In this document: positions 49,232 to 60,741 of the stretch, one piece after another
How the letters are laid out: each line of letters opens with the position of its first letter
Position numbering within the stretch: position 1 is the first letter of the stretch
DNA from: Aspergillus flavus
Taxonomy: Eukaryota; Ascomycota; Eurotiomycetes; Eurotiales; Aspergillaceae
Length of the DNA stretch: 64,000 nucleotides
Assembly (NCBI RefSeq): GCF_009017415.1
Contig: NC_092408.1
Location: forward strand, 1-64,000
Direction: 5' to 3'
Position numbers and translations under genes: made by a program
The notes under the pieces: generated by a model
Seen by the model: the letters and a program-made list of their open reading frames with translations, nothing else
Database searches by the model: none
What the model was told of the DNA's origin: nothing

Positions 49232-49579
49232 ATCTTGCATAGGTTGAGGGTTATGGCCGTGGGGAGGATTTTATGTTAGGGCTATGTTGACCACACCCAC
49301 GTTCGCTATCTCCATGAGAATGGTAGCATCGTCGCTTTGCATGTCCAATCATCACTCATTTGACATCGTGATCACTATTGGCCACTAGTAGAGATAGGGA
49401 GCATATCAATCCCCCTATCAAGCTCAATTTTTCTCTATCAATCAAGCTTCCCCGCATTCTTATCAGCGACATCGGTCATCAGTCCGAAGGCCCCTGCATC
49501 TCTTAATCCTGGAGATACACCCGGACTTCAACCGCCATTGAGTTGAGTACAGAAATGCTTCACAGCCTTTGGCAGCAGA
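49232..49579. other. Intergenic, promoter of the C2H2 regulator gene
   Basis: The 348-base gap lies between two genes on the plus strand. It is CT-rich toward its right end, which is common before fungal start codons. No gene is seen. Confidence 0.45.
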
Positions 49580-52105
49580 ATGAAGAATCACCCTTGTGAA
49601 TATCCCGGCTGCGACAAAAGCTTCACTCGCGCCGAGCATCTGCGTCGGCATGCACTCAATCATGAGCAGCCTCGCAAAGGCTTTACGTGTAAACGCTGCA
49701 CGGTCCACTTTCAGCGTCCAGATCTACTCGGTAGGCTAGAGGCACGTCCAACCTTGATCTGAGTCTCCCGGGCTAACTGACCCAGCTCGGCACATGTTGC
49801 GACATGAGAAACGAGATGAAGAAGCGGGTGGACCAGGGTTGGGCGTCTTGAACACACGCAAGCGGACTCGCAGAGCGCGCGATGGCACCATCATAGTACG
49901 TCCCTCACAGCGAGAGATGCGGTCGGGAGCACGTTCGACAACCTCCTCATCCACGGGTCAGGATTTAGTGGTAGAAGAGGAGGAAGACCCTATGGATGAA
50001 GCCCCTATATCTCCGCCGATTTCTGGCACAGACCCAAGCTCTCTATCTATTGTCGAGGCAGATCCATTCTTGGCGCCGATGATGCCAGGCGGGCCTTTTG
50101 AGCCATATGTTGAGCCTATTCCAGGACAGTTTGATGCAGCGGACGGATCATTTAATGTCGGATTGGGCGGCATGGGCGACTTCTTTAGCATGGACACAGG
50201 TATGCGTCGCACCTTGTTCCAATACGACTTCCACTAATCTAATTGAACATAGCAACCGATTTCAATCTTCCTTTTGCAGCAACTTGTAATTATAATTGGC
50301 TGTTCGATGTCGCCTCTCTGGATGATGCCTTTCATCAATTCGATTTTCCACTCGGCTTCGATACAGAACCCTTCCCTGGTACACTCAACACCGAATATAA
50401 TCAGGCAGTCGACAAGTACGATGGTCCATCGGCCTTGTTGGAGGTAGCTTCCCTGATGAACAAAGAAGAAACGTCACAATCTACACTGTCCTCTATTATG
50501 CCCGATATTCTGGAGACGGACTGGATGTCCGGGGCCTCTTTTCTAGGGCCCGGTCCGACGCCACACTTACCACGACTGTCAGAAAATTGCCGGCGAGGTA
50601 TCCTATCTCTTGTCATGCAGGTGTCCCCGATAGGTATTGATGGCCGTCCAAGGACGCTGGACTCGCCTCTGCTTACCCTGGGGGCTCTCCAGGGCTATTG
50701 TGATCTCTTCTTTACTCGCTTCAATGTTACATATCCTCTGGTGCATCAGCCAACCTTCAACCCAGATACCATTGACCCGATTTTTCTGGCCGCTGTTCTC
50801 TTCATGGGAGCGACCTACAGCACGCGTGAAGCGCATCAGCTGGCCGTGGGAATCCATGACAAACTTCGCAGCCAACTTTTGTGCCATGAAGAGTTTTCTC
50901 CCCAGCCGGAGTTCTGGGTCTTGCAAACGATGCTCCTCATCGACTGCTTTGGAAAGATGAGGGCGGGTCCCAAGCAGCGCGAACGCGCTCAGCTATTTCA
51001 TTGTGTTCTGATCAAGCTCATTCGCCGTAGTAACTGTTGCAGTATACAAGACACGCCTCATCTAGCTCGGTCTGAGGATCTGGATCAGGCATGGCGGCAG
51101 GCTATGGATGCTGAACAGCGTAAGCGGCTGGCGATGCTGTGCTTCATGTGGGATACTCAGCACGCGGTTCTCTTCTCTCAGTCCCTCTGTATGTCTGCAT
51201 TTGAGATCCGGTCTTGTTTGCCATGTAGCGCTGCCGCCTGGGAAGCATCGTCAGCTCGAGAGTGGGCGCACTTTGCTGCCCGTGAAACAAACAGACCGTT
51301 CCTTACGGTTCTCAAGGGCTACATTACCCCAGGATCTGTGTCTCGACCCCGGGATCTGAATGTCTTTGCCCGCACTGTAATTCTACATGGCTTGATGTCG
51401 GTATCGGCCGATCTCAAACGACGAGATCAAACCACACTGCGGTCGGAAACGCCAGAGCGGGTGGGAGCCTGGACTCCACGAATGAGCCGGTCATATGTTC
51501 TATGGAAAGTGGACTTTGATGCCGATTGCCTCGCTATGAAGCTGGGACAAACTGCCGATCCACGTCGTTTCACCGGGTTGAAGATGGCAGCCCATGCCCT
51601 CTATCATGCATCTTGCCTGGCATTGAATGTGGAAATCCTCGACTTACAGATTGTCGCGGGAGCAATGCAAATTCTAGGACGAACTGTCACTCCAGCGGAC
51701 CAGTCAAGATCCCAGCAGAATATTAGTCGTTGGCTGCACGAGGATTCGGGACCATCGACCACCGTGGCACGGCATGCATCACATCTCTTGCAAGATGCGG
51801 TGTTGAGTCTTCATGATTGGGACCAGGCCGACGCCTTTCATTTCCCTTGGTGCCTCTACTTGGCTACGTTGGCCTGCTGGGTCTTTCATCGGGGCATGGA
51901 TCCAGCGTCGTCCGAGCCCCGAATGAATACAGACCTGTCTTCACTGATTGTCATGATGACCAACTGTCCCAGTACTACAGAGCTGGCAGCGTTGTCGGGA
52001 AAGTACGATCCCAAACCTTTAGTAGCAGCGATGGCACAGCAACTCGCGACTGTCCGATGGGCAGTTGTTCATGATACAATGAAGGTACTTGTAGGCTTAT
52101 CTTAA
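49580..52105 (+). CDS. hxnR: C2H2 zinc-finger transcription factor, probable HxnR
   Basis: Three exons (49580-49730, 49786-50199, 50253-52105) encode 805 residues. Two C2H2 fingers open the protein: Cys6, Cys11, His24, His28 and Cys37, Cys40, His53, His57. The second finger is completed only by splicing, in QRPDLLARHMLRHE. A basic stretch follows (RKRTRRAR), then an acidic region with EEEEDPMDE. The rest is a Fungal_trans-type domain with FTRFNVTYPLVHQPTF, FLAAVLFMGATYSTREA and RLAMLCFMWDTQHAVLFSQS. This fusion of two N-terminal C2H2 fingers to a fungal-specific regulator domain is what I recall for HxnR, the nicotinate-pathway activator. The location between transporter and OYE genes is the same. 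Confidence 0.82.
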
Positions 52106-52146
52106 TAGTGTAATAATTCCATTCTGTGTTCTCCTCTGGCCTTCTA

Positions 52147-53407
52147 TTATTTACTGTAAAAAGGGTAGTCCGTGTATCCTTTCTCCGCCGGGTCAGCTCC
52201 ATAGAAGGTCGACCGATCATAAGGGTTCAAAGGCAGACCCTCCTTCAACCGTCGAGGCAGATCGGGATTCGAGATGAACCACCGGCCAAATACCACCGCG
52301 TCCGCTCCGTCGTCAATCAACTTTGGTCCAGCATTCTGAGGGTTGAAGCTCCCCGCGGCTAGGAAAGCGATGCCGCCCTTCTTCAGCGTGGGTCGGAACA
52401 CATCCAAAGATGGTCTCTCCAAGGAGAGCGAATCGATTTTCGCATCTTCATCGAGCACCTCGTCAAAGCGAGGTTCAATCATGTGTACGTATGCGGGTCG
52501 CACTTCGGCGGGGAGGTTGGCGATTTGCGAGCAAAGTGAGAGCCAGTGAACATTCGGGTTCGAGTCTCGAGTATCCTGGAAGTAGTTGTATGGCGATAGG
52601 CGAATGCCTACACGGTCTGCCCCGATGGCCTCGGCGGCTGCCTTCAGTACTTCGAGGACAATACGGGACCGCTTCTCGATAGAACCACCATAGTCGTCTG
52701 CACGATTGTTTACATTGTCGTGCAGGAACTGGTCCAGGAGATATCCGTTTGCGCCTTTTGATATCATTGTGAGTCAATTGATTCCTCGTATGGGGGGCAC
52801 GCCGTTCATACCATGAATTTCAACCCCGTCAAACCCTGCTTCCATGGCTCTTTTGGCGGCAGCGGCATATTCCTGCACAGTCTTCTGGATCTCCTCCACC
52901 GTCATGGGCCGCGGAGGTGTCGCACTGTACTCGCTACCATCCAATGCCTTTCCAGTAATGGGGATATCACTGGCACTAAGGGCTTGCTTTCCTTCAATGA
53001 AAGATGGCACTGTTGCCCGACCAACATGCCATAACTGGCAAAATATGTAGGCGCCTTTCGCGTGTACTGCATCGGTGACCTTCTTCCAGCCGGCGATTTG
53101 CGAGGGCGTGAAGATACCGGGGACACCTGGATACCCAGCAGCCTGAGCTGTTAGTTAACGCCGTGACTAGACTAGCATTCGTACATACAAGTCGACTAAT
53201 CGGAGTTGCCTCTGTCAGCATAAGACCTCCAGGTGACGCTCGCTGCGCATAGTATTCAACGTTAAGTTCATTGGGAACAAACACGCCGTCCGACTCCTTC
53301 GTCGATCGCATCCGAGTGCATGGAGCTTGGATAACCCGGTGGCTGAGGGACACCGCGCCCAAGCGTAGGGTCTGAAACAGAGGTCCAACAGTATCGATAG
53401 AGCCCAT
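52147..53407 (-). CDS. hxnT: Old yellow enzyme-family ene-reductase, probable HxnT
   Basis: Three exons (53407-53189, 53142-52812, 52754-52147) encode 385 residues. Start LFQTLRLGAVSLSHRVIQAP and APCTRMRS fit the OYE barrel. GAYIFCQLWHVGRA, then VEIHGANGYLLDQFLHD, then NNRADDYGGSIEKRSRIVLE are the FMN and active-site motifs; the tail has DGADAVVFGRWFISNPDLP. The stop lies 41 bases from that of the regulator gene, so the two are convergent and tightly packed. The family reduces activated C=C bonds with NAD(P)H through FMN. In the hxn pathway this would be reduction of a hydroxylated pyridinone ring; the assignment rests on family and gene order. Confidence 0.85.
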
Positions 53408-54184
53408 TGTGAAGTAATTGATTGCAGTTAGGATTGGTTTCTTTCCACTGGGTAGAAACACCATGGCTATATAGCCTATCGACACCCCCCGCTCCCATGA
53501 TTGCGAGGTACGAAGGATGGGACAACAGTGGGATAGGCCATCCTCGGTTTGAATTGTCAATTGAGAGTACATTAATTGTTGTCCCACCCCCACCATAAGC
53601 CTAGTCCTGCCCCCCACTCTCGCTCAGGCAGCTGTGAAGTGCTAGTCTCCAGTCTTGGCACGTATAGCTTCATGCCAAAAGCATTGACCCGAGGGCACTT
53701 TATCCGAGTACACAACACGCGATATCTTTGGCCCGCTGTTTTTGACTAGAGTCTTAAATAGTACCATTCGATTGGATTTCTCGTAAGATATTGATGATCA
53801 CGGAGCTGGTGTAGTTATTGGCCTTTGGATATTTCTATCAAAAAACCTGTATAGACATGTAGGCTTTCGTACTGTGAGCGATATATATCTCCCATCCATA
53901 GCCTCTATACCTTAAATCTCCATTACTAAGACATGTCTCCAAGGATTCAGGACAAGAAGAAGCTCACAGAATCATACAACATATTATTATCTACAAAAGC
54001 TGTTTCAGCAGGATTTTGTTATAAACTGGTAAAATTGTCAATTTGCGAGTAAAAGATTCCTCCCCCTAAATCCCTCTACGCAGGGACTATACATGCCACC
54101 GTCAGGACAACACTCCTTGAGTAACTTTTTCTACTTCATTTTTGTCCATAACATCATACATTGTCACGAAAGTCTAAGTCTGCT
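53408..54184. other. Intergenic, no hxnS gene here
   Basis: The 777-base gap lies between the OYE gene start and the stop of the flavin monooxygenase gene. It is AT-rich around 53940-54060. I recall the molybdenum hydroxylase gene hxnS next to hxnT in A. nidulans, but nothing of it, not even a fragment, is visible here. Confidence 0.5.
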
Positions 54185-56220
54185 TTACATCATAAAAGCG
54201 AAATAGTCGTCTATCCACTTCCCAGCCTCTGTGCCCGCGGTCAGTTCCCAAGTATCAATACTCCCCACGTATCCATCGGGTCGCACAATCACTATGCCAA
54301 CCTGCTCGCCCTGCAATGACCCAAACCATTTATCCGTACAACGTGGTGAATCAACATCATCAAGATACAAGGTCCAGCGGCTATCCTGCAGTACCTTGGG
54401 TAGATCTGCAATTTCGAACTCAGACTTGGAAGACTGAGTCACCATCGCATATGTAAAGACACTGGACACGGAGGTATATCTCTGTGGCTGTATGAAAGCG
54501 TCTGAAGGGGCTGCTCCTTGGGGTTGGGTCGCATATGACTGACTTGCTCGTGAGGATACCTTTCCCATCCCAGTCGCATTGTCGAGTCCCTTACATATGG
54601 TACCGAGAAACCCAAGTGCCTTTGGAACATCAGGAATAAAGAAGTATATACGGAACTGGCTCAACATCGGAATATCAAGCTGGATAGAGACAGGGTTGGC
54701 GTCAATGTATCGAGTCACCTTGGCTGGAAGCTGGAGGGTGCCAGGCTGCAGGGGGGTTGATATGGCAGTCCTGCCTCGGTTCAGCAGACCATGCGAATAT
54801 TCTGCACCCACGCCAGAGATGAAGCGAATATTTTCATCAAAGTTCTTCGCAAGGGCAGCCTCACCTTGCGAGAAAGCTTTGCAATGCTCGGCATCGAAGT
54901 TTATAAGATCGTAAGCAATCTTCCGTCGTTCCTGTTCGTAGGTGGCTAGAAGGGACGGTTTGGCCAAACCACGAATGACAAGGTTAAGCTTCCATGCCAA
55001 ATTAAAACTGTCATGCATGCTTGTATTCGCTCCTTGGGCTGCCAGAGCAGAGTGACAGTGTCCAGCCTGTTGAGTATTAGCATGAAGCAGATGCAATGCA
55101 GTCTGGGTGAGATATCATACATCACCGGCAATGAATATCCGCGCCTCGGAGTCCATGAACCGTTTCGCTACTCGTTGGCCCACGACATAATTTCCGAACC
55201 ATTCAATTGTCTTCCACTCAATGCGGAACGGGTGCATCGCATCTCTGGCTCGTCGCATAACATATTCCGGTGTAGCCTTGGACCTATCAACCCGTTCGCC
55301 GTCAGTCTCGCTTAGCTGAACGTATAATCGAGTCATGTTGCGTTCGCGAGGGATCCAAAGAATAGAACCGGCCTGGTCGGAACGCACGGCGACTTTACTC
55401 CAGAGGTCGGGAAAGTCGGTATCGATGACACCTATTCCTTAGCATTGTGCTGTACGTGAAGAACCGGATGAGCTCACCATCCAGCACACCCCATGATGCG
55501 TTGGTCACCTCTCCCTCCAACTGTGCGTCTGGGATACACTCTCTAACCTTTGATCGAGCACCGTCACATCCAACCAGGTAGCCGGCCCGGATAGTCTTGA
55601 TGGTCTTGCTCGCCAGGTCCTCATATACGATATCCAATTGCCATGTGCCTGCCACGCGCGAGCAAGACGTAAACCGACTATTTCTCATGACGAAGGCACC
55701 TCGAGCCTCCATATCATCGATCAAGACCTCTTCAACCATCCCCTGGTGTGCAAGAAGGATATAAGGATCGGAGGCACCGACGAGGCGCTCAGGATAGTGC
55801 TCTTGACGTCCGACTCGGTGGAGGGGTTTATCTGCCGTTGATTGCTGGGATCTGTCAGCCACAATCGAAGAGGCTTGAAGTGGTAAAGCCATACCCAGAA
55901 AGAGATATCGTAGACACGGGCGGCATTTCTCAATAAAGGATCGGCGAGTCGCATCTGCTTGAATGTCTCAATCGTCTTGGGTTGCATGCCATCCGCCTTG
56001 CCGGTGGAGGTCTTGTCCGGACGATCGTCGAGGATTGTAACATCAATACCGAATCGCACCAAATTGCATCTGCAAACTGTGAGTTGACCAAGCATGGTGG
56101 TTGGGAGTGGACCTACGCAAGCATCAACCCGGACGGCCCAGCGCCAACCACCACGACAGTGGTTGAAGCATCCACAGGCCCTCTCGAACTATATCCTTCG
56201 TTGTCTACACTGGGTGCCAT
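54185..56220 (-). CDS. hxnV: FAD aromatic monooxygenase (phenol 2-monooxygenase type), probable HxnV
   Basis: Five exons (56220-56117, 56069-55895, 55844-55478, 55431-55121, 55066-54185) encode 612 residues. Exon 1 holds the dinucleotide fold [16 protein letters not shown]. Exons 2 and 3 join to [17 protein letters not shown], and [16 protein letters not shown] follows as the DG motif. Exons 4 and 5 join to [18 protein letters not shown], the second FAD contact. The last 200 residues match the thioredoxin-like dimerisation domain of phenol hydroxylases (PF07976). The family hydroxylates phenolic or hydroxypyridine rings next to an existing OH. It stands tandem with the SDR gene, 142 bases apart. 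HxnV is the best name from family and context. Confidence 0.82.
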
Positions 56221-56362
56221 GTTTGTGATTCTTTCGTGTTACAAATAATGCCGACTCAATTTCTCCGCTTTGACAAAGGCCTCGTATTATTATAAAATAT
56301 TGGAGATGAAATGCGGAGTAAGTCACACCCCCACTCTTGCCCTATCTCCATCTCCATCTTCA

Positions 56363-57281
56363 CTACCATCGGGTCACTCCCCCATCTACAATGATATCCT
56401 GCCCCGTCATGTACGCACTGGCGTCGCTCGCTAGGAAAACACACGCCCCCATGATATCCTCGGGCTCGGCAATCCGCCCATTCATGGCTTCCGACTCCCA
56501 ACCTTGAACAAGATGGGGGAACTATCAATGAAGTCAGTGTGGGATAGCACAGCAATTGGGGCTTGGGCGACCTACAGCTGCAGTCATCTCCGTTCGCACA
56601 TACCCAGGAGAAATGGAGTTTACTCGGATGCCCTGCCATGGTTAGCCGGAGGTTGGAAAGCACGGCCCAAAACTCACGTATTCAGCCAACTCTTTTGCAA
56701 TGGCAGGGCACATCGCTCGAACTGCTCCTTTGGTTCCGCAGTATGCGCTGCACAATTGGCTTCGCACTGCAATGTGACTAGCCATACTAGCTACAAGAAC
56801 GATGCTCCCATGTTTTGTCCCGTTCGCAATCATCTGTTTTGCCGCCAGTTGGGCAGTAAAATATAGACCAAGTACATTAATCGAGACCAGATCGTGGTGG
56901 TCTTTGTAGGTAAACTCCAGGAAGGGTAGATGGCGGTTGATTCCAGCGCATGGGACACAGATATCGAGAGCATCGTTGAAGTCCTTCTGAAACTGCGAGA
57001 AGCCACTCTCAAGCGATTCCTGCGACGAAACATCGACTCTATTTGGGTCAGCCACATACCATCTATGATATGGGGATCGCCAACCTGTAATACGCTGTGC
57101 GAACATTATACTCCTTGTCAATGGCATAGAACGCAGTGTCCGGATCTACGACATCAAAGATGGCTACATTTGCCCCTGCCTCCGCCAGTCCACGCGCAAA
57201 GGCGAGCCCGCAACCTCGGGCTCCCCCTGTTACTAGCGCAGTTCGACCTTGGAGCGAAAACTGATCGGTTAGCCTGGACAT
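56363..57281 (-). CDS. hxnW: Short-chain dehydrogenase/reductase, probable HxnW
   Basis: Four exons (57281-57085, 57038-56678, 56632-56576, 56521-56363) encode 257 residues. The cofactor loop is TGGARGCG (18-25), the usual NAG is CAG (96-98), and the catalytic triad is Ser150, Tyr165 and Lys169 in SAYCGTKGAV. The third exon is only 57 bases and gives GIRVNSISPGYVRTEM. The C-terminus is GQDIIVDGGVTRW. The first intron uses a GTTGGC donor. An in-frame Met 13 codons upstream exists but adds unlike residues. This is a classical NAD(P)-dependent keto-reductase or alcohol dehydrogenase. It is divergent from the HxnX-like gene over 303 bases, which include a TGATAG on the minus strand at 57558. Confidence 0.82.
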
Positions 57282-57584
57282 GGATAGTGCAATGAAACAC
57301 CTACTTTTGACATGATGCAAATTTTAGTAGCTGGATAGAAGCGTCAATGTTCTTCCGTGTCTTGTAACGCATGAGTTCATGCCTTTTGCCCCCTCAGATA
57401 TAGCAGTATCCCTTGCAGTGTCGGATATCGGCAGGTGGGTGAGCACAGATAACCCCCATCTTTGATCCGTGGGATCTCAACCACAAACGAGCTACTCATA
57501 AATACCTCGAATACAGAAGTGCATCTCTGAATAGGATTCAAGACACACCCCACACTCCTATCACCTAGTCCACTTTCCTTCAGC

Positions 57585-59161
57585 ATGGCCCCTCGCATTC
57601 ACATTAAGCAACAACAAACCCGCTCCCAATTATGCCGACTTGACATTCTGATTGTCGGAGCTGGCCTGGCAGGACTGGGCTCCGCCATTAGCTGTGCTCT
57701 CGCCGGTCACGCTGTTCACATTCTCGAAGCTGCCCAGGAGATCAAAGAAGTCGGCGCTGGTATTCAAGTTCTTCCGAACAGTTCGCGCGTTCTCCAGCAT
57801 TGGGGCCTGGAGGAGGCGTTGACCCCGTATATGACGTTTCCAAGTGTCTGTAATTTTATCGGATGGAAGGGGAATAAAATCTCCCACTTGGACTTTCATG
57901 AATCCGAGAGCAATTATCCTGGAACATGGTATCGGGATTTCCATCGTGCGGATCTCCAGCGGTGTCTTGTTAACAGAGCTCTGGAGCTAGGGGTACGAAT
58001 GACCTGCAATGCACGCATCGCAACCGTCCATGTCAGCGATGATGGCGCCACCGCAACCGTCGTCGCAGCGGACGGGAGGCAGTGGGAAGGAGATCTGGTG
58101 ATCGGAGCCGACGGTGTATTTGGAAAGTTGACAGAGGAGTTGCTTGGGCGCAGCGATCCCCCGGTCAAGACGGGGGATCTCGCATATCGTCTATTGTTGT
58201 CAACTGAAGAGATGCGAAAAGACCCAGAGTTGGCACCCTTTGTGAACCATCCGCAGGTCAACTACTGGCTGGGTCCTGATGCTCATGCTGGTTTGTTGCA
58301 TTCGATGATGTTATTTGATTTAGCTAACTTTTGGCAGTGAACTACGTACTTCGAGGCGGAGATCTGTTCAACATGGTCTTGCTTGTGCCAGACGATATCC
58401 CGGAGGATTCCCTAGCATCAACGATCGAAGGAAACGTGCAGGAGATGTGCGCCTTGTTTGAAGGCTGGGATCCACGGTAGGTAACTACTACAGGCCTTCT
58501 ACGGCTACTTCGGTCACTGACGCCAGTAGTATTCAAAAGCTACTCAAGCTCTGCCAGTCGGTGCAGAAATGGAGGCTTTGCATCCGTTTCGGGGAGTTCG
58601 ACTGGTCTCATCCATCCGGTTCATGGATAATGCTGGGCGATGCCGTGCACGCGACTCTGCCATATCTCGCTTCAGGGTATGATCCGGCTTTTGAGCCCTC
58701 TAGTTTAGAGCTAACTATCATCTCCTAGGGCCGGTATGGCTTTCGAAGACGGTGCCGTTCTGGGCGAATGCCTATCTCGCCTCCCTGACCGTGATGATGT
58801 CGCAAAGACGTCGCCAGACTTCCTCCAGGCTAAAAGGCACGCCCTGTCTGTATTCCAACAGTGTCGTAAGGAGCGTACAAAGATGGTCGTTGACCGAGGA
58901 AACATCCAACAATATTTATATCACCTACACGACGGGCCCGAACAAGAGGAAAGAGATCGCAAGATGCAGATGACACCCACACCTGAAGGCGAGGCGCTGG
59001 CTTGGAGAGATCCAGGGTTGGCTCCGAAGCTATTGGGTTATGATCATATTGCCGATGTGAGTTTATCCAAGTGAAAGTCGACGAGCCCAACTAACAATGA
59101 TCAGGTGGATCGCCACTGGGGTATTCGGCAAGAAAGTAATTTGGTGGAATCTCGACTTTAG
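57585..59161 (+). CDS. hxnX: FAD monooxygenase (salicylate hydroxylase type), probable HxnX
   Basis: Five exons (57585-58290, 58338-58476, 58530-58676, 58729-59056, 59105-59161) encode 458 residues. ILIVGAGLAGLGSAISCALA, then GAGIQVLPNSSRVLQHWG, then LVIGADGVFGKL, then MLGDAVHATLPYLASGAGMA are the PF01494 landmarks. The third exon may start at 58527 or 58530, since two acceptors three bases apart both keep frame. The family hydroxylates or hydroxylates with decarboxylation. Bacterial NicC, a relative, turns 6-hydroxynicotinate into 2,5-dihydroxypyridine, and the same step is what I recall for HxnX. The gene is complete, cytosolic and divergent from the SDR gene. Confidence 0.82.
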
Positions 59162-59417
59162 CTACCTGTAAATTGAATTTTGAAATTAAAGTGTTGGTCA
59201 AGAGTCTATGATTGTGTAGAACGGGACCCACTGCCCCCATCTTTGATATAGGATGGTTTATCGGCCTCCCCATTCTTGAGACCCTCTCCATCCAAGTAAT
59301 CCAAGTAATTCCCCGCTCCGCCTATCTCGTATATAGGTTTCCGAAAGGTCTTCGCGACGATGGCAATCTGTAATTACTTTTTGGTATACCACGATAATAC
59401 CCAAATCTCTCCCGAAG

Positions 59418-60741
59418 ATGTGGCAATTCCTCGGCTTCTCCTCCAAGCAACCAGAGAAAGAGCCTCCGCGAGGGCTTCCTGCATCATGGTATCGCTCTGA
59501 GGCGATGTACCAGCTGGAACGCCGAGCTATCTTCTCGAAGCGTTGGATGCTCCTCACCCATTCGAGCCGATTCACCGAACAAGGCGACTTCCTCTCCTTC
59601 ACCGTTGCCAACTTTTCATTCTTCTTGATCCGAGACCGTGACGGCAATATCAATGGTTTCCACAACGTCTGCCGGCACCGCGCATTCCCCGTCGTACAAA
59701 CTCGTTCAGGATCGACCTCTATTCTCAGCTGCAAGTATCATGGGTGGTCCTACGGACTCAAGGGAAACCTTGCCAAGGCACCGCGCTTCGAAACTGTTCC
59801 CGGATTCGACAAAAGCCAGCATGGGCTACTCCCCGTACATGTTCACATCGACAAGGCCGGCTTCATTTGGGTGAATCTGCAAGCGGGCTCGCCGGATGTG
59901 AGATGGGAGGACGACTTCCAGAGAATTGATGAGCAGCCACGGATGCAAGACTTCGACTTTGCTGGGGAATACACATTCGATCACTACTGGGAGATGGACT
60001 TGGATGCAAACTGGAAGGGAGTGATTGAGAACTATAATGAGTGCTATCATTGTGCGACTTCACATCCGCTCATCAGTGGCGTATCGGATCTTCCTCGCTA
60101 TCGCGTGGAGCCAACGGCAGGATACATGGAGCATCACATCTTCAACAAAGAGCAGACCGATGCCCAGTTTAAACGGGCTATTACCTATTTCTTCCCCACC
60201 ACATCAGTTACCGTCACGTAAGTAAAGCATCCGGCCATTTACGTATGTCGCTGACCAAGAAGTGACAAATTCTTCTATATCCAACGCATGATCCCGGTGT
60301 CCGCAACCAAGAGCAAGATTGAGAACGAGGTATATCGTCATCGAGATGCGACGGACAAAGAGTTCGATGATATCAACGCGTTCTATCGGCAAGTGCTTGA
60401 CGAGGATAAGGAGTTGTGTGTAGGCGCCCAGGGCAATCTGGGCACCGGGGTCTTCGTCAACGGCGAGCTTCACCCAGACAAGGAAAAGGTATGCAGCATA
60501 GTCTCGAACGAGGAGATTTCTCTCTGACTGGCGATGACAGGGCCCGATTCATTTCCAGGAGAATGTGAAGGAGATGCTCATGGAGCACCGAAAGAAGGAA
60601 GAACAACAAGGCGGACGAGAAATATGGCCTGCGATTCCTAAACTATCCGAGCACATGACAGAGAAGCTGGCTGGCGAAGAACGATTCTGTTCACAATTAG
60701 AGGCTACCACTTGCCTGAACAGGCCGGAGCTGACATGGTGA
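59418..60741 (+). CDS. Rieske non-heme iron oxygenase, choline-monooxygenase-like
   Basis: Three exons (59418-60217, 60263-60488, 60541-60741) encode 408 residues. The Rieske centre is Cys85-x-His87 and Cys105-x2-His108, in [11 protein letters not shown] and [11 protein letters not shown]. The mononuclear iron site has His211 and His216 in [17 protein letters not shown]. The shape is that of ring-hydroxylating oxygenase alpha subunits and of choline, carnitine or stachydrine oxygenases. No reductase partner is seen in the window. It begins 256 bases after the HxnX-like gene on the same strand, so co-regulation is plausible. It is not among the hxn genes I remember. A role on a quaternary pyridine such as trigonelline, or as an extra ring hydroxylase, is speculation. 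Confidence 0.9.

Noticed and set aside
39985..60741. Secondary metabolite cluster
   Set aside because: Many oxygenases and two carriers are present, but there is no PKS, NRPS, terpene cyclase or prenyltransferase. The combination and order fit nicotinate catabolism instead.
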